Below are positions 5,846 to 8,490 of a stretch of 8,490 nt of DNA, one piece after another. The translations under genes and the position numbers were made by a program. The notes beneath the pieces were generated by a model. It did no database searches. It worked only from the letters and a program-made list of their open reading frames with translations, and was not told the origin of the DNA. Origin of the DNA: DASTQL01 sp035462845 (GTDB lineage: Bacteria > Actinomycetota > Actinomycetes > Jiangellales > Jiangellaceae); the NCBI GenBank assembly GCA_035462845.1, contig DATHTV010000037.1:1-8490 (forward strand), read 5' to 3'. Each line of letters starts with the position of its first letter. The stretch's first letter is position 1.

Positions 5846-7174
5846 ATGAGCACCACGGACTCCAGCCGGGACGCGGAGGCCAAGCGCGCCCGGGCCGGCG
5901 CGGTGGCGTCCTCCGCCGGGATCGGAGGCGTCGCCGGGGCGGCCCTGACCGCCCACCGAGGCCGCCGGGCGGCGCTCGCCGGCGCACTGGTGGGCGCGGT
6001 GGGGCTCGGAGTCGCCGAGGCCGTCGCGCGGGCACGGCAGCGGCCCGACGAGATCCCGCCGCTATGGCAGCGGATCGCGGTCAGCCCCGCCCTCGCCGCC
6101 CCGCTGGGGTGGGCGGCCGAGCGGGTCACCGGGGCCGGTCCGCGGCCGCTCGGGGCGGTCGCCGGGGCCGTGGTCGGAGCCCTCGGCCTGCGGCCGCAGA
6201 AGGTGGTCATGGGGCCGCTGGTCGGCGCTGCGGTCGGGCACGCCGTCGCGTCGCGGCCCCGCGCCGCGTCCGGGGCGGCCGTCGCAGCCGGGACCGTGGC
6301 CACGTACCGGATCGTCTCTGCCGTGGTGTTCCGGGACCCGCAGCTGAGCCTGCTCGCCGAGCGGGCCGCACCGCGCGACCTGCCCTTCGTCGTGCCGTTG
6401 CCGGCCCGCTCCCGCTACGTCGGGACCGGGTACGTGCGCGACCTGGCCGAGGATCTGGGTGGCGTCTACACGGCCGACGTCCAGGACACGGGCATCGTCG
6501 ACTCGCTGGACGCGCTGGCCGGTCCCTCGTTCGACCCGCGCGGGGTGGACCCGCGCGTGCGGGAGTTCTACGAGCACACCACCCGGTTCACGCTCGACAT
6601 CACCCCGGAGTGGCGGGCCTGGGTGCGCCCGGGCTACCTCGTCTACCGCACTCTCGTGGCCCGCCCGCTGGGGCAGGCCAGCGTGCCCTCGACCCGGCGC
6701 GAGGCCCGGCGTGGAGTCCGCAGCCGCATCGACACCGTCACGACGGCAGCGGGGGACGTCGGCGTCCGCGGGTGGATCCGATCCTTCGTCGATGACGACG
6801 AGCCGATCTACGTGGGGATCTACACGACGTACCGGCTGGGCGAGCAGGGCTACGTCAGCGTCGGATTCCCGCTGCCGCACGCCAGCTTCACCGCCACCCT
6901 GCTGCCGCGGGCTCGCCCCGGCGGAGGCCTCACGCTCACCAGCCGGCACGACGACGGTCAGGCCGGCCACTACCTCGCGTACGTCGATCCCGTCACGGGC
7001 GACCTGACCGCCCTGGCGGTGCACGGCTTCGCCGAGCACCTCGACGTGTACGTCGAGGGCGGCGAGGTACGGGCCGACCACGCCTTCTGGGTCTTCGGGA
7101 TGCCGTTCCTCGTGCTGCGCTACCGCATCCGGCCCAAGCAGCCCTCCGTACGCTCCGACCGGACCGCGCCCTAG
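5846..7174 (+). CDS. Unrecognised protein with glycine-zipper-like N-terminal segments and a soluble C-terminal domain
   Basis: I do not recognise this 442-residue protein. The first ~160 residues alternate charged stretches with Gly/Ala-rich hydrophobic segments carrying GxxxG-like spacing: about 18-34, 42-60 (ALAGALVGAVGLG), 102-115 (LGAVAGAVVGALG), 123-136 and 141-162. These look like closely packed membrane helices or glycine zippers; there is no classic signal peptide. The remaining ~270 residues are polar, with a distinctive block VREFYEHTTRFTLDITPEW (238-256), then RPGYLVYRTLVARPLGQ (261-277) and several strand-like stretches, among them YVGIYTTYRLGEQGYVSVGFPLP (322-344). The segment GMPFLVLRYRIRP (418-430) ends the folded part. 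The gene begins 15 bases after the acyl-CoA dehydrogenase stop with no clear Shine-Dalgarno, so it is probably cotranscribed and translationally coupled. A role in lipid handling at the membrane would fit this context but is inference only. Confidence 0.8.
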   Translation: MSTTDSSRDAEAKRARAGAVASSAGIGGVAGAALTAHRGRRAALAGALVGAVGLGVAEAVARARQRPDEIPPLWQRIAVSPALAAPLGWAAERVTGAGPRPLGAVAGAVVGALGLRPQKVVMGPLVGAAVGHAVASRPRAASGAAVAAGTVATYRIVSAVVFRDPQLSLLAERAAPRDLPFVVPLPARSRYVGTGYVRDLAEDLGGVYTADVQDTGIVDSLDALAGPSFDPRGVDPRVREFYEHTTRFTLDITPEWRAWVRPGYLVYRTLVARPLGQASVPSTRREARRGVRSRIDTVTTAAGDVGVRGWIRSFVDDDEPIYVGIYTTYRLGEQGYVSVGFPLPHASFTATLLPRARPGGGLTLTSRHDDGQAGHYLAYVDPVTGDLTALAVHGFAEHLDVYVEGGEVRADHAFWVFGMPFLVLRYRIRPKQPSVRSDRTAP

Positions 7175-7190
7175 CGGGCGACCGTCGGTC
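7157..7190. terminator. Imperfect hairpin over the convergent stop codons
   Basis: An outer 5-bp stem (GACCG/CGGTC), a mostly unpaired internal loop, and an inner 5-bp stem (CGCCC/GGGCG) around the loop TAGC, which contains the stop of the 442-residue gene. The right arm reaches into the stop codon of the SGNH hydrolase gene (7189-7191, minus strand). With only 14 bases between the stops, this is the one candidate for a shared bidirectional terminator. It has no T-run, which is common among actinobacterial terminators but also makes the call weak. Confidence 0.35.
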
Positions 7191-8223
7191 AGACCCCGGT
7201 AGCGGGGGCGAGTCCGGTGCGCAGGGTCAGCGTCGACGTGGTGCTCGAGGCGCGGTAGCAGGAGTACTCCCCGACCGGCTTGCCGTAGACCTGCTGGAGG
7301 CAGGCGCCCATGGCGCGGTGGCCGCGGCTGTTGGGGTGCATGGACTGCTGGAGGTCGCCGAAGTCGATGCCGCGGACCCACTCGTTGAGGACCGTGGCGC
7401 CGGGCGCGCAGACCTCCCGGCCGGCGAAGGCGGTGTTGAGGTCGAGGACGGAGACCCGTGGCTGACCGATCGCCGAGTTGGCCGCCCGCGCCGCCCGCGC
7501 CATCGTGCCGGCGAACTGCGGGACCACGCTCCCGTACGCCCAGCGGTGGTCCGCCTCGTAGAAGGGGCAGCCGAAGGTGAGCCGCCAGGCCGAGGAGAAG
7601 CGGTTCCGCTCGTTGATCGGCGAGGTGTAGGTCTGCACCACCAGCTGGTAGCTCCTGTCCTCGTCGCCCCGCTGCATCGCGGCGTCGATGTCGACGAGGA
7701 GCGTGGCGAGGCGCGCCTCGTTGGCCGCCAGACGGTCCGTCACGACCCTGTCCTGCGCTGTGGAGCAGGCGCCCGCGCTGAGCACCCAGCGGGTGGCGCA
7801 GTCGGTGACGAGCGAGGCGAAGCCGACGTCGTTGGCGATGACGCTGACGACGACCATCTCGACGTCGTACGACTCGAGCTTCTCCTCGAGCTGGGCGAGC
7901 TGCGCCCTCTCCCCCTTGAAGCCGTCGGCGTAGAAGTCGTTGATCTTCGCCCCGGAGCAGGCGAGGTTGAGCTTCGCGTCGACCGCGATCGCGTTGGCCG
8001 CGATCTCGGCGACCGCCGAGCGGTGGCAGAGGTTGCGGTCGGTGTACGAGCCCGCAGCCTCGCCGGAGATGAACGAGTCGCCCATCGCCACGATGGCGGT
8101 CGGCTCGGCTGCGGCCGCGGGGAGCGCACCGGCCAGCGAGCCGCCCACGAATGCGAGGGCGGCGGCTCCCCCGAGGACGATCCGCAGGCGACGGGTACGG
8201 GACGGGACGGGACGATCGGTCAC
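7189..8223 (-). CDS. Secreted SGNH/GDSL-family hydrolase (esterase/lipase type)
   Basis: A 344-residue exported serine hydrolase that probably cleaves ester bonds of lipids or other extracellular substrates. The N-terminus has a basic region (RRLRI, 11-15), a hydrophobic core (16-33) and an ALPAAAA|EP cleavage site near residue 39. Family blocks: MGDSFISGE (47-55) with nucleophile Ser50; ACSGAKINDF (88-97) with Gly91 of block II; VIANDVGF (128-135) with Asn131 of block III; and MHPNSRGH (295-302) with His296. The Asp usually three residues before the His is Gln293, so this may be a Ser-His dyad as in the Streptomyces scabies esterase. Eight cysteines in the mature part (66, 89, 142, 153, 219, 272, 308, 322) suggest disulfides. 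The GTG at 8223 is preferred because of an AAGGGGGAA tract just upstream and because it places the signal peptide correctly; an ATG at 8328 would add 35 Arg-rich residues. It is convergent with the preceding gene. Confidence 0.9.
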   Translation of the reverse strand: MTDRPVPSRTRRLRIVLGGAAALAFVGGSLAGALPAAAAEPTAIVAMGDSFISGEAAGSYTDRNLCHRSAVAEIAANAIAVDAKLNLACSGAKINDFYADGFKGERAQLAQLEEKLESYDVEMVVVSVIANDVGFASLVTDCATRWVLSAGACSTAQDRVVTDRLAANEARLATLLVDIDAAMQRGDEDRSYQLVVQTYTSPINERNRFSSAWRLTFGCPFYEADHRWAYGSVVPQFAGTMARAARAANSAIGQPRVSVLDLNTAFAGREVCAPGATVLNEWVRGIDFGDLQQSMHPNSRGHRAMGACLQQVYGKPVGEYSCYRASSTTSTLTLRTGLAPATGV

Positions 8224-8226
8224 GGC

Positions 8227-8235
8227 TTCCCCCTT
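8227..8235 (-). promoter_or_regulatory. Shine-Dalgarno that sets the GTG start of the SGNH hydrolase
   Basis: On the minus strand AAGGGGGAA lies 3 bases before the GTG at 8223, with its GGGGG core about 6 bases away. It argues for this start over the ATG at 8328. Confidence 0.65.
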
Positions 8236-8248
8236 GTGTCGGGTTCGG

Positions 8249-8277
8249 ACGCTAGACCTCCGACGGCTCCGGCGGAA
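8249..8277 (-). promoter_or_regulatory. Probable promoter of the SGNH hydrolase gene
   Basis: On the minus strand TTCCGC (8277-8272) and TAGCGT (8254-8249) are 17 bases apart. TAGCGT fits TANNNT. Transcription would start near 8242, about 20 bases before the GTG. The promoter lies between the hydrolase and the truncated response-regulator remnant. Confidence 0.45.
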
Positions 8278-8302
8278 GACCCCGGCCGGACCGGGCGAGG
8301 CG

Positions 8303-8490
8303 GTGGGCCCCCGCGTTCTGGTCCTCACGACGTTCGAGGCCGACGAGTACGTCTACGAGGCCGTCCGGCCGGCGCCAGCGGCTTCCTGCTCAAGCGAACG
8401 CCGCCGGAGGACCTCCTCGAGGGCATCCGTTTCGTCTCCGGGGGCGAGGCCCTGCTTGCACCCTCGGTCACTCGCAAGCTCCTCGCGGAG
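8303..8490 (+). pseudogene. NarL/LuxR-type response regulator remnant (5'-truncated, frameshifted, continues past the window)
   Basis: Read on the plus strand, 8306-8368 gives PRVLVLTTFEADEYVYEAVR preceded by Gly, the beta4-alpha4 part of a receiver domain with its conserved Thr. The next bases in another frame (8371 onward) give GASGFLLKRTPPEDLLEGIR, the beta5-alpha5 part with the conserved Lys, and then the linker SGGEALLAPSVTRKLLAE up to the edge. Between 8368 and 8371 two bases stand where a three-base Ala codon is expected, so one base is missing. The first half of the receiver, including the phospho-acceptor Asp, is absent; the upstream bases do not encode it in any frame I read. Any LuxR-type DNA-binding domain would lie beyond the window. 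The truncation makes this a likely pseudogene; the frameshift alone could be a sequencing error. Confidence 0.8.

Noticed and set aside
2225..5956. Very long (1243-codon) open frame on the minus strand
   Set aside because: It runs antisense across the ABC genes and the acyl-CoA dehydrogenase. Its translation is rich in His, Arg, Gly, Val and Asp with no recognisable domain, as expected when GC-biased codons suppress stops in the opposite frame.
8224..8328. Hydrolase start at the upstream ATG (8328)
   Set aside because: It adds an Arg-rich stretch ahead of a good signal peptide, overlaps the response-regulator remnant and lacks the well-placed Shine-Dalgarno that the GTG at 8223 has.

Overview
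The window is a high-GC (roughly 70% or more), densely packed stretch of bacterial chromosome. The codon use (G/C in nearly every third position), GTG starts, TANNNT-type -10 elements (one placed for leaderless transcription), NatAB-like ABC exporter, acyl-CoA dehydrogenase and secreted SGNH hydrolase all fit an actinobacterium. I do not assign a genus. I see no tRNA, rRNA, CRISPR array, insertion sequence or phage gene.

Layout. (1) On the minus strand from 1665 to the left edge there is a two-gene, translationally coupled unit. The first gene is a 353-residue protein that resembles the acyl-ACP reductase (AAR) known from cyanobacteria. It overlaps by 4 bases the start of an FAD-dependent NAD(P)H dehydrogenase-like protein cut by the window edge. 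(2) A divergent intergenic region of about 210 bp (1666-1874) leads rightward into an ABC exporter pair: a NatA-type ATPase (1875-2861) and an ABC-2/NatB-type permease (2858-4042), overlapping by ATGA. (3) A 66-bp gap carries two abutting 16-bp near-palindromes, one lying over a -10 element spaced for a leaderless transcript. It leads into an unusual acyl-CoA dehydrogenase (4109-5830) and, 15 bp later, an unrecognised 442-residue protein with glycine-zipper-like hydrophobic segments (5846-7174). (4) Convergent to these, a secreted SGNH/GDSL hydrolase runs on the minus strand (7189-8223). Only 14 bp separate the two stop codons, and an imperfect hairpin covers both. (5) At the right edge, on the plus strand, lies a remnant of a NarL/LuxR-type response regulator. 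It lacks the first half of its receiver domain and carries a one-base frameshift.

How the genes may work together. Three neighbouring units point to fatty-acyl chemistry at or near the membrane: an acyl thioester reductase-like enzyme beside a flavin NAD(P)H dehydrogenase, an acyl-CoA dehydrogenase with an operator-like palindrome, and a secreted lipase/esterase-type hydrolase. That they form one pathway is only an inference, because they are on separate transcripts. The best leads are the AAR-like/dehydrogenase pair in a non-cyanobacterial setting, the palindromic control region of the acyl-CoA dehydrogenase unit, and the unrecognised 442-residue protein tied to it.
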